Part shown: positions 1-8,243 of the stretch, one piece after another | Numbering within the stretch: position 1 is the first letter of the stretch | Layout of the letters: every line of letters begins with the position of its first letter | Source of the DNA: Hymenobacter norwichensis DSM 15439 | Lineage (GTDB): Bacteria; Bacteroidota; Bacteroidia; Cytophagales; Hymenobacteraceae | DNA: 64,000 nucleotides | NCBI RefSeq assembly: GCF_000420705.1 | Contig: NZ_ATVL01000009.1 | Location: 310,001-374,000 of the forward strand | Reading direction: 5' to 3' | Translations under genes and position numbers: made by a program | The notes under the pieces: generated by a model | Told to the model about the DNA's origin: nothing | What the model saw: only the letters and a program-made list of their open reading frames with translations | Database searches by the model: none

Positions 1-291
1 GATGCTGCTCACTACTAGCTCATAAGAACCCGACTGGGCCGTGAGCCGGAAGCTACCGTCGGCGGTGGTGGTGGCGCCATAGGAGGTGCCCTTCAAAGCT
101 ACTGAAACTCCTTCCACTGGCTTGCCAGCGGCATCCTTTACCTGGCCGGTCAGCCAGCCGCGCTTCGCTACATCATCGGCGCCAGTTGCAGCAAGCACAA
201 AGGATGAACCAGCTAGTACGGGTACTGGTGCAGCTTGTAGAAAGCTGCTTATAGGTAGCGAAAGAAGTAGGAGTAGAGAAGGTCGGGGCAT
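1..291 (-). CDS. Secreted protein with carboxypeptidase-regulatory-like N-terminal domain, possibly TonB-dependent receptor (partial)
   Basis: Only the first 97 codons are present; the gene runs off the left edge. The start ATG (289-291) opens a clear signal peptide with a run of five leucines, cleaved near residue 20. After a spacer rich in Ala and Val, residues about 48-97 form the start of a CarboxypepD_reg-like beta-sandwich: 'GQVKDAAGKPVEGVSVALKG', then the 'GATTTADGSF' turn and 'YELVVSSI'. In Bacteroidota this domain is usually the N-terminal extension of SusC/TonB-dependent outer-membrane receptors. It also occurs on other surface proteins, so the receptor call is an inference. No plug or barrel is within the window. 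Confidence 0.6.
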   Translation of the reverse strand, partial: MPRPSLLLLLSLPISSFLQAAPVPVLAGSSFVLAATGADDVAKRGWLTGQVKDAAGKPVEGVSVALKGTSYGATTTADGSFRLTAQSGSYELVVSSI

Positions 292-410
292 AAACCGAAG
301 CACTTGGCTTGTTTAGACTGATTAAAAACAATGCAAAGCACGCTTCTATTTAGAAGAATTCAAAACAGCAGGTTAATTAAATTTAATCTGAATAAGGATT
401 ATGCTCTAAA

Positions 411-450
411 GCACAAGAGGTCTGAAGCATACGCTCCAGACCTCTTGTGC
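411..450 (-). terminator. Rho-independent-type hairpin after the monooxygenase
   Basis: A 14-bp perfect inverted repeat, 411-424 (gcacaagaggtctg) against 437-450, with a 12-nt loop. It lies about 20 bp past the stop of the minus-strand monooxygenase gene. T-runs are short on both sides (TTT leftward, TCTTTT rightward), so it may act in both directions. Confidence 0.6.
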
Positions 451-471
451 TCTTTTCAATGTAGCGCTGCT

Positions 472-1524
472 CTATACAGCCTGTGCTAGCATTTGCGCCA
501 CCGGATTCAGCTCAAATACCTCGGCCAGCAGTTCGTAAGACCGTAGCCGGTCCTGAAAGTCATAGGTGATGGTGACGGCCGTTACTTCGTCCACGCCATA
601 GTCAGCAGCCAGTTTTTCCAGCTGCTCGCGCACCTGCTCGGGAGTACCGGAAACCATGCGGGTGCGGTGGTAGTCGAGGCGGGCAAGTAGGTCGGGCTCT
701 AAGTGCTGCTGGTAGCGAAGTACAGCGTCGGTGGGGCCCATTGGAGTTCGGTCGCCGGTTTCCAGCTTCAGCATCTGCAAGGCTAGTGCATCGGCTAATT
801 CCGTAGCCTTGGCCTGGGTATCGGCGCAAAGCACGAAAATGGCCACGTTGGCTTGCGGCGCGGCTAGCTCCGGCGAGGGTTTGAACCGCTCTTTGTAGAG
901 TTTCACCATGGCCGGGCCATTGTTGGGGTTGATGAAATGAGCAAACGAAAACGCCGCCCCCACATGCGCTGCAAACAAGCCGCTCTGCCCGCTCGAACTT
1001 AATAGCCACAGCTCCGGCACGGTATCTACAAACGGGGCCGCCTTCACCTTGGCATGAATGGTATCGGGTACCACGTCGTCGCGCAGGAAGGCGCGCAAAT
1101 CCATGAGTTGCTCGGCAAAGTCTTCGTCGCGAAAGGCGTTGTGCGGATTGAGGGCGTGGGCCGTAATCCGGTCGGTGCCGGGGGCGCGGCCAATGCCCAG
1201 GTCGATGCGGCCGGGGTAGAGGGCTTCGAGCAGGCGGAAGTTCTCCGCCACTTTCAGGGCCGAGTAGTGCGGCAGCATCACGCCGCCCGAGCCCAGCCGA
1301 ATGCGGGTGGTTTCGGCGCCCAGCCGGGCCAGCAGCACTTCCGGTGCGGAGCCGGCCAGGGTGCCGGTGTTGTGGTGTTCTGAAACCCAGTAGCGGGTAT
1401 AGCCCAGCCGGTCGGCCAAACGGGCAAGTTCTATGGTTTCATGTAGGGCCTGCCGGGCCGAGCCGCCCTGCCGTATCGGCGACTGGTCGAGGACGCTCAG
1501 GTGCAATCTATTAGTAGTGGACAT
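472..1524 (-). CDS. LLM-class flavin-dependent oxidoreductase (luciferase-like monooxygenase)
   Basis: 350 aa, a soluble TIM-barrel of the bacterial luciferase-like family, which uses reduced flavin to oxidise small organic substrates. The N-terminus 'LHLSVLDQSPIRQG' followed by 'YWVSEHHNTGTLAGSAPEVL' is the signature of the MsnO8-type subgroup (strand 1, then the SEHH loop). 'IRLGSGGVMLPHYSALKVAE' and 'GRIDLGIGRAPG' are the conserved flavin-pocket segments. The start chosen is the ATG at 1524, just before the first beta strand; an in-frame ATG 15 codons upstream gives an extension with no family match. The gene stands alone with a hairpin behind it. The substrate cannot be told from sequence. 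Confidence 0.88.
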   Translation of the reverse strand: MSTTNRLHLSVLDQSPIRQGGSARQALHETIELARLADRLGYTRYWVSEHHNTGTLAGSAPEVLLARLGAETTRIRLGSGGVMLPHYSALKVAENFRLLEALYPGRIDLGIGRAPGTDRITAHALNPHNAFRDEDFAEQLMDLRAFLRDDVVPDTIHAKVKAAPFVDTVPELWLLSSSGQSGLFAAHVGAAFSFAHFINPNNGPAMVKLYKERFKPSPELAAPQANVAIFVLCADTQAKATELADALALQMLKLETGDRTPMGPTDAVLRYQQHLEPDLLARLDYHRTRMVSGTPEQVREQLEKLAADYGVDEVTAVTITYDFQDRLRSYELLAEVFELNPVAQMLAQAV

Positions 1525-1693
1525 GATGCCAGAGGTTAAGCCAGTGAATACCGTAACCGAATGGTGCACGGTAACTGCTACAACAGCATAAGCTGAAAAG
1601 TGGTTTGCTGGCCTCGCTACAGCGGCTCTTAGGCTACTCGTTACGCCCTGTCATTCATTCCCCGGTTCGAAATGAAGCCCTGCCTGACAAAAT

Positions 1694-1726
1694 AAAACCC
1701 CGGTAGACATCAGCCCACCGGGGTTT
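1694..1726 (-). terminator. Terminator of the M36 peptidase gene
   Basis: Perfect stem 1694-1704 (aaaaccccggt) with 1717-1726 and a 12-nt loop, about 45 bp past the peptidase stop. Read on the minus strand it ends in TTTTATTTTG, a reasonable intrinsic terminator. Confidence 0.7.
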
Positions 1727-1771
1727 CAATTAGCGTTGAATAACGCCGTTCAACTAGTCAACATAGCTAGC

Positions 1772-4402
1772 CTAGTGCTGAATTAGAACCTTCTTGGTGA
1801 AGGAGCCGGCATCGGAGCGCAGCTGCACGATGTACAGGCCGGCAGGCAGGCTGGCCGTGTTCAGGTGCAAGCCCTGCTGCAACTCGGTGGAGCGCACGGC
1901 TTGGGTTTGCACGGTTTTGCCCAGCACCGTCAGCACCGTTACCTGCACCGGCGACTTGCTGCTGACCGGCAGACGTACGGTCAGGTCGTTGCTGGCGGGG
2001 TTGGGGTAGAGGTCCAGCAGCTGGTCGCGCTCCTGTTGGGGCTGGTTGGCCAGTACGCGGGTCGGAATCAGGTAGCCGGCTACTTGGTCGGTGAGGCTGT
2101 TGCTGGAACCCTGCTCGGCATCAATGCCCATGCCGCGGCGAGCAAACACCTGCCAGATCATGTAGGTGTTGGCTTTGTTGTTGTAGATGGAGTCTGCACG
2201 CAGAATGGCGTCGCGACCATCAAGGAAGCCAGGCCGGCAGGTCTGAAGCTTCAGGCCATCCAGCACCAGTTTCAGCGCGATATTGTTGCCGCCGGTGGCG
2301 GCTTTCAGGTTGCGGTTGTAGCCGTAGCGGTCCACTAGTTTCCAGTTCAAATCCCAGAGCGTAGCGGCCCACACCGAGCCCACGGCGTGCACGGCCGTGT
2401 AAGGCGCTACGCCAATCATAGCGTAGGTTTGGTTGTTGATGGCAAAATCGGTCGAGTAGCGTTGCGGACGGATGCCATAGCCATCAATGGCGGCACCGGT
2501 TACGTAGTTGCCGATGCCCCGGGGCGTGAACCCCTGGTCGCCGGGCTTGGTGGTCATCCACAAGCCGAAAAAGTCGCTCCAGCCTTCGCCCATTTGTTCG
2601 GCGTTGTTGAGGCAGTTGGCCACGGCGGGCCCGCCGGTGAGGCGGTTACTGATGCCGTGCCCGTATTCGTGCGCAATTACTCCGTTGTCGAAATCACCGT
2701 CGCGGATAATGCCGTTTACGCTCACTGTAACCGTAACGCCCGAGGTCAGAGCTCCCCTGATTTTATCGCCATCGGCTTTGGAAATAGCCACCGATGGGAT
2801 GCGAATCCCTACGGTATCAGTGGCACCGCCATAGTTGGCAATAGCAGTATTGGGAATGCTGTCTGAAATCAGTACCAACCGGGCGCCGGCGTTTTGCGCA
2901 TTCCGGATTTTAGTGGGTGTAGAGCAAGTGCCCCCCCGATAGACCAAGGCAATATTGCCATTGATGGCCGCCGCATTCAGCAACGGATTACACGCCCGCG
3001 GCGGGTTGGCAGAGCCATCGTTGGCTAGCACTACATTGCCCCTGATAGGGCCCGCCGCAGTAAGCGTGCGGCCGTACGCGGTGCCGCGCATCTGCAAGGG
3101 GCCGGCAATGGTAGCCGGCGCCGTGATGCTGCCTACCCCGCCGGGCCACAGATACATTTGCATGCGGGGCCGTGCACCGTCTGCGGGCGTCGAGAAGTTG
3201 GCATTGTTAACGCCGCCGCCATCCTGGGCTTCGGCGCGCACATCGTCGTTGCCGAGGCCGGTGTTGGAGTAGTTCTTTACCTGGAAGTTGCCGCTCACTT
3301 CGTTGAAGCCTTTATAGGCCATTACGTCGTGCATGAGGTTGTTCCAGTAGAACAGGTTGGTAATGGCCGCGTCCTGATAAACCTGGGGCGCCGCCGTTTG
3401 GTCGAACGGAAAGTCGAAGCTCAGGTCGGGGCCACCGTCGGGGCTGTAGCCGATGGGGTTGCCGTTGCGGCTGGCGCGGTCCTCGTAGGCATGCACATTG
3501 TTGCCGCGGGTGATAGTAAATTCCGCTCCGGCCACGCCGTTGGTATCGTGCCAGCCAAAGGGCGAGTAAATAGCATCAGCGGGATTCACTACCAGTTGCC
3601 GGTTCCCATAAATAGGGCTCTCAACGGTAATAGGGTACACGTTGTAGCTGTTGGGTACGGACGTGGTGCCGGCAGGGGTAGCCTGCGACTGAGGCCAAGC
3701 CGGCGACGATAAGGCACGGTGCGTTAGTTCCTGAAAATCGACAGGCTCAGGAACAGTGAGGTCATCTTTGTCCACTAGCTGGCCGGTGCGGGCATCAACG
3801 CGCACGTTCCAGTAATGGTCGCCGGCTTTGGGCGCAATGGTTACGTCCCAGACCAGCACCAACTCGCCGCTGGGGCGGGCTTGGTACATGAGCTTAACTG
3901 GAATTGGGTCCAGTGAAATGCCCCCTTCCGAGAAAGTGAGGCCCTCCGCAGGTGTGCCGTCCTTCACTACGTTGAGGCTGCCAGGAGCAGGCAGATTCAG
4001 GACGCGGGCGGCGGCAGCTACGGCCTGCACAGGCGTCAAGGTAGGCGTGGTAGCGGCAGCCCGACCAGCATTGGCCACGTTAGCAATGAAGGCGCTGTGT
4101 AAGCTGACCACCTTCTGGTTGCGGTCCAGATGCAGGTCGGATTCGGTGCCGTACACTTCCAGGCCCTGGTAGCGCTGCCGCAGATACACGTGCGTCACGC
4201 CGGCATCGGCATCGGTATAGGAGTTGGTAACGGCCGGATTCAGCACGTCGGCTTCCGTGAGGCCGAGCTTCGAGGAACGGCTGCTCAACTGCTGCAACGC
4301 CGTGCTGAGCGGGGTAGTTTGGGCCGCTGCCAGGCCGGGCAGAGCCAGCAGGGCAGCCACAAGTAAAGGACGACAAATAGTGGGCGTAAAAGATGTTTTC
4401 AT
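1772..4402 (-). CDS. Secreted M36 (fungalysin-type) metallopeptidase with PA domain and T9SS type A sorting tail
   Basis: 876 aa. Order: Sec signal peptide (residues 1-27, ending 'LPGLAAAQ'), an FTP-type propeptide region (about 40-215), the M36 catalytic region, and an inserted protease-associated (PA) loop (about 440-560). The zinc motif HEYGH is at residues 578-582, and the downstream 'EQMGEGWSDFF' supplies the third ligand. A C-terminal sorting domain covers about 800-876 ('LYPNPASNDLTVRLP', ending 'KKVLIQH'). Family knowledge: an extracellular zinc endopeptidase exported by Sec, moved through the outer membrane by type IX secretion, and matured by removal of the propeptide and tail. The gene is monocistronic, with an AT-rich upstream region and its own terminator. 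It probably serves protein scavenging. Its specificity is unknown. Confidence 0.92.
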   Translation of the reverse strand: MKTSFTPTICRPLLVAALLALPGLAAAQTTPLSTALQQLSSRSSKLGLTEADVLNPAVTNSYTDADAGVTHVYLRQRYQGLEVYGTESDLHLDRNQKVVSLHSAFIANVANAGRAAATTPTLTPVQAVAAAARVLNLPAPGSLNVVKDGTPAEGLTFSEGGISLDPIPVKLMYQARPSGELVLVWDVTIAPKAGDHYWNVRVDARTGQLVDKDDLTVPEPVDFQELTHRALSSPAWPQSQATPAGTTSVPNSYNVYPITVESPIYGNRQLVVNPADAIYSPFGWHDTNGVAGAEFTITRGNNVHAYEDRASRNGNPIGYSPDGGPDLSFDFPFDQTAAPQVYQDAAITNLFYWNNLMHDVMAYKGFNEVSGNFQVKNYSNTGLGNDDVRAEAQDGGGVNNANFSTPADGARPRMQMYLWPGGVGSITAPATIAGPLQMRGTAYGRTLTAAGPIRGNVVLANDGSANPPRACNPLLNAAAINGNIALVYRGGTCSTPTKIRNAQNAGARLVLISDSIPNTAIANYGGATDTVGIRIPSVAISKADGDKIRGALTSGVTVTVSVNGIIRDGDFDNGVIAHEYGHGISNRLTGGPAVANCLNNAEQMGEGWSDFFGLWMTTKPGDQGFTPRGIGNYVTGAAIDGYGIRPQRYSTDFAINNQTYAMIGVAPYTAVHAVGSVWAATLWDLNWKLVDRYGYNRNLKAATGGNNIALKLVLDGLKLQTCRPGFLDGRDAILRADSIYNNKANTYMIWQVFARRGMGIDAEQGSSNSLTDQVAGYLIPTRVLANQPQQERDQLLDLYPNPASNDLTVRLPVSSKSPVQVTVLTVLGKTVQTQAVRSTELQQGLHLNTASLPAGLYIVQLRSDAGSFTKKVLIQH

Positions 4403-4455
4403 AGAAGGTAGTAGGATGAAAAGAGTGGATTAGCTGCTGTCAGGCAGCCACTCTC

Positions 4456-4489
4456 TAAACCTACTGCTTCACCATTATAAACAATCAAA
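4456..4489 (-). promoter_or_regulatory. Candidate Bacteroidota-type promoter for the M36 peptidase
   Basis: On the minus strand TTTG (4486-4489) is followed after 22 bp by TAGGTTTA (4456-4463), one mismatch from TAnnTTTG. It lies 54 bp before the start codon. The spacing is at the long end of the normal range, so this is tentative. Confidence 0.3.
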
Positions 4490-4786
4490 GAGCTAAATTT
4501 ATCCCCTAATTATGTATATAGGTTATTTGCAATAAATTGACTATATTTTAATAAAAAGCCTTGTAATTTATCATAAGTTTAATATAATGATAAATAGTAC
4601 ATAAAATAAGCAAAGTACAACAATGAATTACGACTGTTTTTAGGTGGCTGATATCTAGTATAAGTACTGTTGAGCTAGTGCGGATTATTGGCAGCCAACA
4701 AACCAATGCTGGCAGCTAGCCCATTCCAGTCCGCCGACGTAAGTATTCGCTCAGTTGCCGTTACTAACAGAGAGAATAGTAACAGG
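4490..4786. other. AT-rich non-coding stretch
   Basis: About 300 bp, much more AT-rich than its surroundings (especially 4490-4640), between the divergent-side upstream region of the peptidase and the 3' end of the MFS exporter. No supported gene, RNA or strong hairpin was seen. Confidence 0.6.
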
Positions 4787-6349
4787 CTACTCCACTGGGG
4801 GCGTGCCCTCGTTGCTTTTGCGCAAGGGCAACTCCGGCACGAACAGCGTGATGAGGAGGCCGCCGGCTACTAGGAAGATGTTGAGGAAGTAGATACGCGA
4901 AATGGCCTTCGAAAAGGCGGCTTTAAGTTCGGGAGTGACTTGGCTGGATGCCGCCGGTATGGCCGGACCCTCTGCCACAACGGGCGGCGCGGCATCGCCA
5001 GATACTGCCGCCGCTGGTAAGCTGCCCGCCAGCGTGAGGGTAAGAACGGTGCCCAGAACGGAAGCCGTAATAGCACCGCCAATCTGCCGGAAAAACTGGC
5101 TGGCCGAGGTAGCCTGGCCCATCAGGTGCGGCTCGATGGCGTTCTGGATGGCTAGTGTATAGAGCGGCATAGTAGGCCCCAAACCCAGACCGCACAGCAG
5201 TAAATACGACAGCACCTGCCCGTAACTAACGGTTACAGGCATGGTGGCCAACAACGACAGCCCACCTAGTAACACCACCAGCCCGCCTAGCATCCAGCGC
5301 TTGTAGTGCCCGAAGCGCGACACCATCTGGCCCGCCAGCAACGAGCCCGTTACCACCCCCATCGACAGCGGAATCAGGCTGATGCCGGCTTTAGTAGCCG
5401 TGGTGCCTAGTACGTTCACCATGAACAGCGGCTCGAAGATGATAATGCCTAGAAACGCCCCGCCCAGCAGAAACAGCGCCGCATTGGCCGACCGGAAAAC
5501 CGGGTTGCCAAACAAGCTGAAATCCAGAATTGGGTTGTCGGAACGCAGGCTGCGACGCACGAACAGTACCAGTGCTACCACCGCTACGGCCAGTAGGCCC
5601 AGCGTAACCGGCGAGGTCCAGCCGTACTCGGCTTTGTTGAGCTGCAAGCCCACCACCAGCGGAATCAAACCTAGTAGCAGCAGCACAATGGATAGTACAT
5701 CGAGTGGCTTGGGCGTGGTGCGGGGCCGGAGGGCAGGCATCTGGGTGACAATAAACCAAAGCGCCAGCAGTCCTAATGGTAGGTTCACATAAAACACCAG
5801 CCGCCAGCCCGCCACCCCCGGAATCAGGTTGGTGCCCTGGTCGGTGAGGAAGCCCCCCAGGAACGGCCCCAGCACCGACGACGTGCCAAATACTGCTCCT
5901 ACAAAACCCTGGTATTTGCCCCGCTCGGCGGGCGGAAACAAGTCGGCAATGATGATAAAGGCCATGGCAAACAGGCCCGCGCCGCCAAAGCCCTGCACCG
6001 CCCGAAACACAATCAGCTGGGTCATACCGTCGCCGAGCAAGGGCAGAGGGCCAAACTCGCCGGCCAGCCCGCACAGCATCGAGCCCACCAGAAACACGCT
6101 GACGGCTACCACCTCAATCCGGCGGCGCGAGTACATATCAGCCAGCTTGCCATAAATGGGTACTAGTGCCGTGCTAGCCACCAGGTAGGCCGTAGCCACC
6201 CAGGTAAATCGGTCGAGGCCGTGCAAATCGGCTACAATGCGCGGTAGGGCTGTGCTTACAATGGTTTGGTCGAGGGAACCCAGAAACATAGCCAGCAGGA
6301 TACCGGCAAACGTGAGCATCTTTTGCCGCTGGGTAAGGTTTTCAGTCAT
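4787..6349 (-). CDS. MFS exporter of the DHA2 (EmrB/QacA) type
   Basis: 520 aa with about 14 hydrophobic segments, the length and number expected for the 14-helix drug:H+ antiporter family DHA2. Helix 1 carries 'MFLGSLDQTIVSTALPRIV', the family's motif D1-like start. Motif A follows in the loop after helix 2 ('GKLADMYSRRRIEVVA'), and motif C lies in helix 5 ('GAVFGTSSVLGPFLGGFLTD'). It is an inner-membrane, proton-driven exporter of lipophilic compounds. No periplasmic adaptor gene of EmrA type lies beside it, so it may work alone like QacA. The 3' end is followed by AT-rich DNA. The start (ATG 6349) is just before the first helix. The substrate is not predictable. Confidence 0.9.
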   Translation of the reverse strand: MTENLTQRQKMLTFAGILLAMFLGSLDQTIVSTALPRIVADLHGLDRFTWVATAYLVASTALVPIYGKLADMYSRRRIEVVAVSVFLVGSMLCGLAGEFGPLPLLGDGMTQLIVFRAVQGFGGAGLFAMAFIIIADLFPPAERGKYQGFVGAVFGTSSVLGPFLGGFLTDQGTNLIPGVAGWRLVFYVNLPLGLLALWFIVTQMPALRPRTTPKPLDVLSIVLLLLGLIPLVVGLQLNKAEYGWTSPVTLGLLAVAVVALVLFVRRSLRSDNPILDFSLFGNPVFRSANAALFLLGGAFLGIIIFEPLFMVNVLGTTATKAGISLIPLSMGVVTGSLLAGQMVSRFGHYKRWMLGGLVVLLGGLSLLATMPVTVSYGQVLSYLLLCGLGLGPTMPLYTLAIQNAIEPHLMGQATSASQFFRQIGGAITASVLGTVLTLTLAGSLPAAAVSGDAAPPVVAEGPAIPAASSQVTPELKAAFSKAISRIYFLNIFLVAGGLLITLFVPELPLRKSNEGTPPVE

Positions 6350-6383
6350 GAGCAGGGAATGAGCCTGACTGTACGCAGGTGGG

Positions 6384-6493
6384 AGTTGTCAGTTGTGAGT
6401 TGTCGGTTGCCGGTTACGAGTTGGCGGTAACCAAAGTATTAACACGGCTTTGACAACTGGCAACTGATAACTCGCAACTGACAACTGACAACC
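6384..6493. repeat. Inverted repeat built of degenerate GTTGTCA-type 7-mers
   Basis: Left arm: tandem variants of gttgtca (agttgtcagttgtgagttgt and on to about 6420). Right arm: the reverse-complement units caactga/caactgg (about 6450-6493). The whole fills the gap between the divergent MFS exporter and TauE/SafE genes. The same architecture with a different 7-mer recurs at 16069-16148 and 27398-27485. Confidence 0.85.
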
Positions 6494-6509
6494 GATTACT
6501 TTCGCCGCT

Positions 6510-7277
6510 GTGATTACAGTTACTACTATTGCCGCCTTGTGTGTGGTGGCCTTTGCGGCGGGCTTTATTGATTCGATGGTGGGCGGCGGCGGCCTGATTC
6601 AGCTGCCAACCATGCTGCTGCTACTTAAGGGCGTGCCGGTGCCCACCATTTTTGGTACCGGCAAAGCCTCGTCGTTGATGGGTACGGCGGCGGCGCTGCG
6701 GCGCTATGCGGGGCAGGTACCCATGCAGTGGCGCTCCGTAGGCACGGCGGCCGTAGTAGCAGGGGGCTTTGCGTTTCTGGGGGCGCGGGTTATCAGCTTG
6801 TTTCCGCCTGAGCTGCTGCGCCCCATGGTGCTGGGGCTGCTGGTGGTTATTGCCCTTTACACATTCTGGCGCAAAGACTTAGGTAGCATTCATGCCCCGC
6901 GCCTCACCCCCCGCCGCGAAGTGTGGGTGGCCATCATCATGGGCGCCATTATCGGCTTCTACGACGGGTTTTTCGGTCCCGGCACGGGCAGCTTCTTGCT
7001 GTTCATGTTCGTGGGGCTGTTCGGCTACGACTTCCTAACGGCCTCGGCCTCAGCCAAGCTCGTAAACGTAGCCACCAACCTGGCCGGACTGGCTTATTTC
7101 GCTTACACTGGCCAAGTGCTCTGGATAGTGGCCCTGCCGATGGCCGCCAGCAACATCCTCGGCTCCACGCTGGGCGCCAACTACGCCCTCAAAAAAGGCA
7201 CCGGCTTCGTCCGCATCCTGTTCCTGGTGGTTGTCAGCGGCATCATCATCAAGCTGGCCTGGGAGACGTTTCGGTGA
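6510..7277 (+). CDS. TauE/SafE-family (DUF81) membrane permease
   Basis: 255 aa, eight hydrophobic segments. 'FAAGFIDSMVGGGGLIQLPT' is the first of the two conserved glycine-rich repeats of the family, and 'GFYDGFFGPGTGSFLLFMFV' is the second. Family members export or import small sulfur or carboxylate anions such as sulfite and sulfoacetate. The start codon is GTG at 6510; no earlier start keeps the repeat-free N-terminus. The TGA stop (7275-7277) lies inside the arm of a composite intergenic repeat. No sulfur-metabolism neighbour is present, so the substrate is open. Confidence 0.88.
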   Translation: MITVTTIAALCVVAFAAGFIDSMVGGGGLIQLPTMLLLLKGVPVPTIFGTGKASSLMGTAAALRRYAGQVPMQWRSVGTAAVVAGGFAFLGARVISLFPPELLRPMVLGLLVVIALYTFWRKDLGSIHAPRLTPRREVWVAIIMGAIIGFYDGFFGPGTGSFLLFMFVGLFGYDFLTASASAKLVNVATNLAGLAYFAYTGQVLWIVALPMAASNILGSTLGANYALKKGTGFVRILFLVVVSGIIIKLAWETFR

Positions 7278-7457
7278 AACGGTGAAATAGTGAGTTCTAG
7301 GCTATAAACAAACAACGCCTGTCATCCTGAGCTTGCGAAGGACCTTACCACGCCAGAGCAATCTGTTGTTACGTGATAAGGTCCTTCGCAAGCTCAGAAT
7401 GACAGGCGTTTTGTAGCTACTATGAGTGTGAAGCGCTAACTCACTCCGTTACTCACC
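7273..7457. repeat. Composite nested palindrome between convergent genes
   Basis: Two inverted repeats of different families are nested. The inner one pairs 7314-7352 with 7372-7410, 39-nt arms with only a few mismatches, around a 19-nt loop; it contains the 'gagcttgcgaaggacctt' core. The outer, weaker arms 7273-7296 (ggtgaaacggtgaaatagtg...) and 7438-7457 belong to the ggtgaa-type repeat also seen at 57325-57418. The outer arms contain the stop codons of both flanking genes (TGA 7275-7277 on plus, TAA 7449-7451 on minus). It probably also acts as a bidirectional terminator. Confidence 0.85.
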
Positions 7458-7949
7458 CCCCGGTAAGCCTGGAACAGGGTTGCCCTGGCTGCCTTGGGAG
7501 CTGGGGACGCCCATTTTCTCTTCGCGCTTGCGCTGGTATCTATCGAACTGGGTGGGCGTTAGCACATTTTTCAAGGTGGCCAGGCGGGCCTGCCCGATGT
7601 CGTCGATGATGGCGGCCATCTTGCGTACGTCCTGGCGGTAGGTGAGGCGGGCCGATTCCACGCCGCGCACACTCACCAGGTTGATTTGGCGCACTTTCTC
7701 TACCTGCTCCGAACTCAGAGCCAAGGCTTTCTGCATGTTGCTGGTGAGGGCGTTGGCGCGGGCTTCCACTTGCGCCTCGGGTGGGGTGACTTTCGGCGGG
7801 GCCGGCGCGGTGGTAGCCGGCAGGGTGGTCTTGGTTTTGGTAGTAGGGCCGACCGGCGTTTTCGTTTTCACCTTGGCGGTGGTGGTTTGGGCCAGCAGAA
7901 GGGTAGGGGCAGCCAGCAAAAGCAGCGCCGCCAAGAGAGGGGTTTTCAT
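7449..7949 (-). CDS. Secreted Spy/CpxP-like (LTxxQ-type) protein
   Basis: 166 aa. The start at 7949 gives a clean signal peptide (MKTPLLAALLLLAAPTLLLAQ, cut after the AQ), followed by a Thr/Lys/Pro-rich linker to about residue 65. Residues 70-150 form a long amphipathic helical region that ends 'NVLTPTQFDRYQRKREEKMG', the LTxxQ-like motif of periplasmic Spy/CpxP chaperone relatives. The tail is Gly/Pro/Ser-rich. An open frame extends 60 codons upstream without family features, so that start was rejected. Spy-type proteins are envelope-stress helpers. Here the likeness is in helix pattern and motif only, so the role is inferred. The stop lies in a repeat arm. Confidence 0.65.
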   Translation of the reverse strand: MKTPLLAALLLLAAPTLLLAQTTTAKVKTKTPVGPTTKTKTTLPATTAPAPPKVTPPEAQVEARANALTSNMQKALALSSEQVEKVRQINLVSVRGVESARLTYRQDVRKMAAIIDDIGQARLATLKNVLTPTQFDRYQRKREEKMGVPSSQGSQGNPVPGLPGGE

Positions 7950-8243
7950 ATGCAGAAAGTGAAGTAGCCGAAAATACTGCGCCTTTGCCAAGGCAAGAAA
8001 GCGAGCAGAGAAACCGGCTTGTAAATATGATGCCAATTCGTGAAAGCTGCGCGCATAACGACCAACAGACCACTTCTGGTTTCCTGCTGTCGATGTATTG
8101 CGGGCCATAAACGGAAACTTGGTTGCCACCCAACCCCAACCTCTTCCGGCCGCAACAAGTATCTAATCAGCAACTGTCTCTGCCTGTGTTGCCCGAAAGC
8201 GCGTAGGCAGTCTGGCAACTGAACATCAGCAACTTCTACTGCA

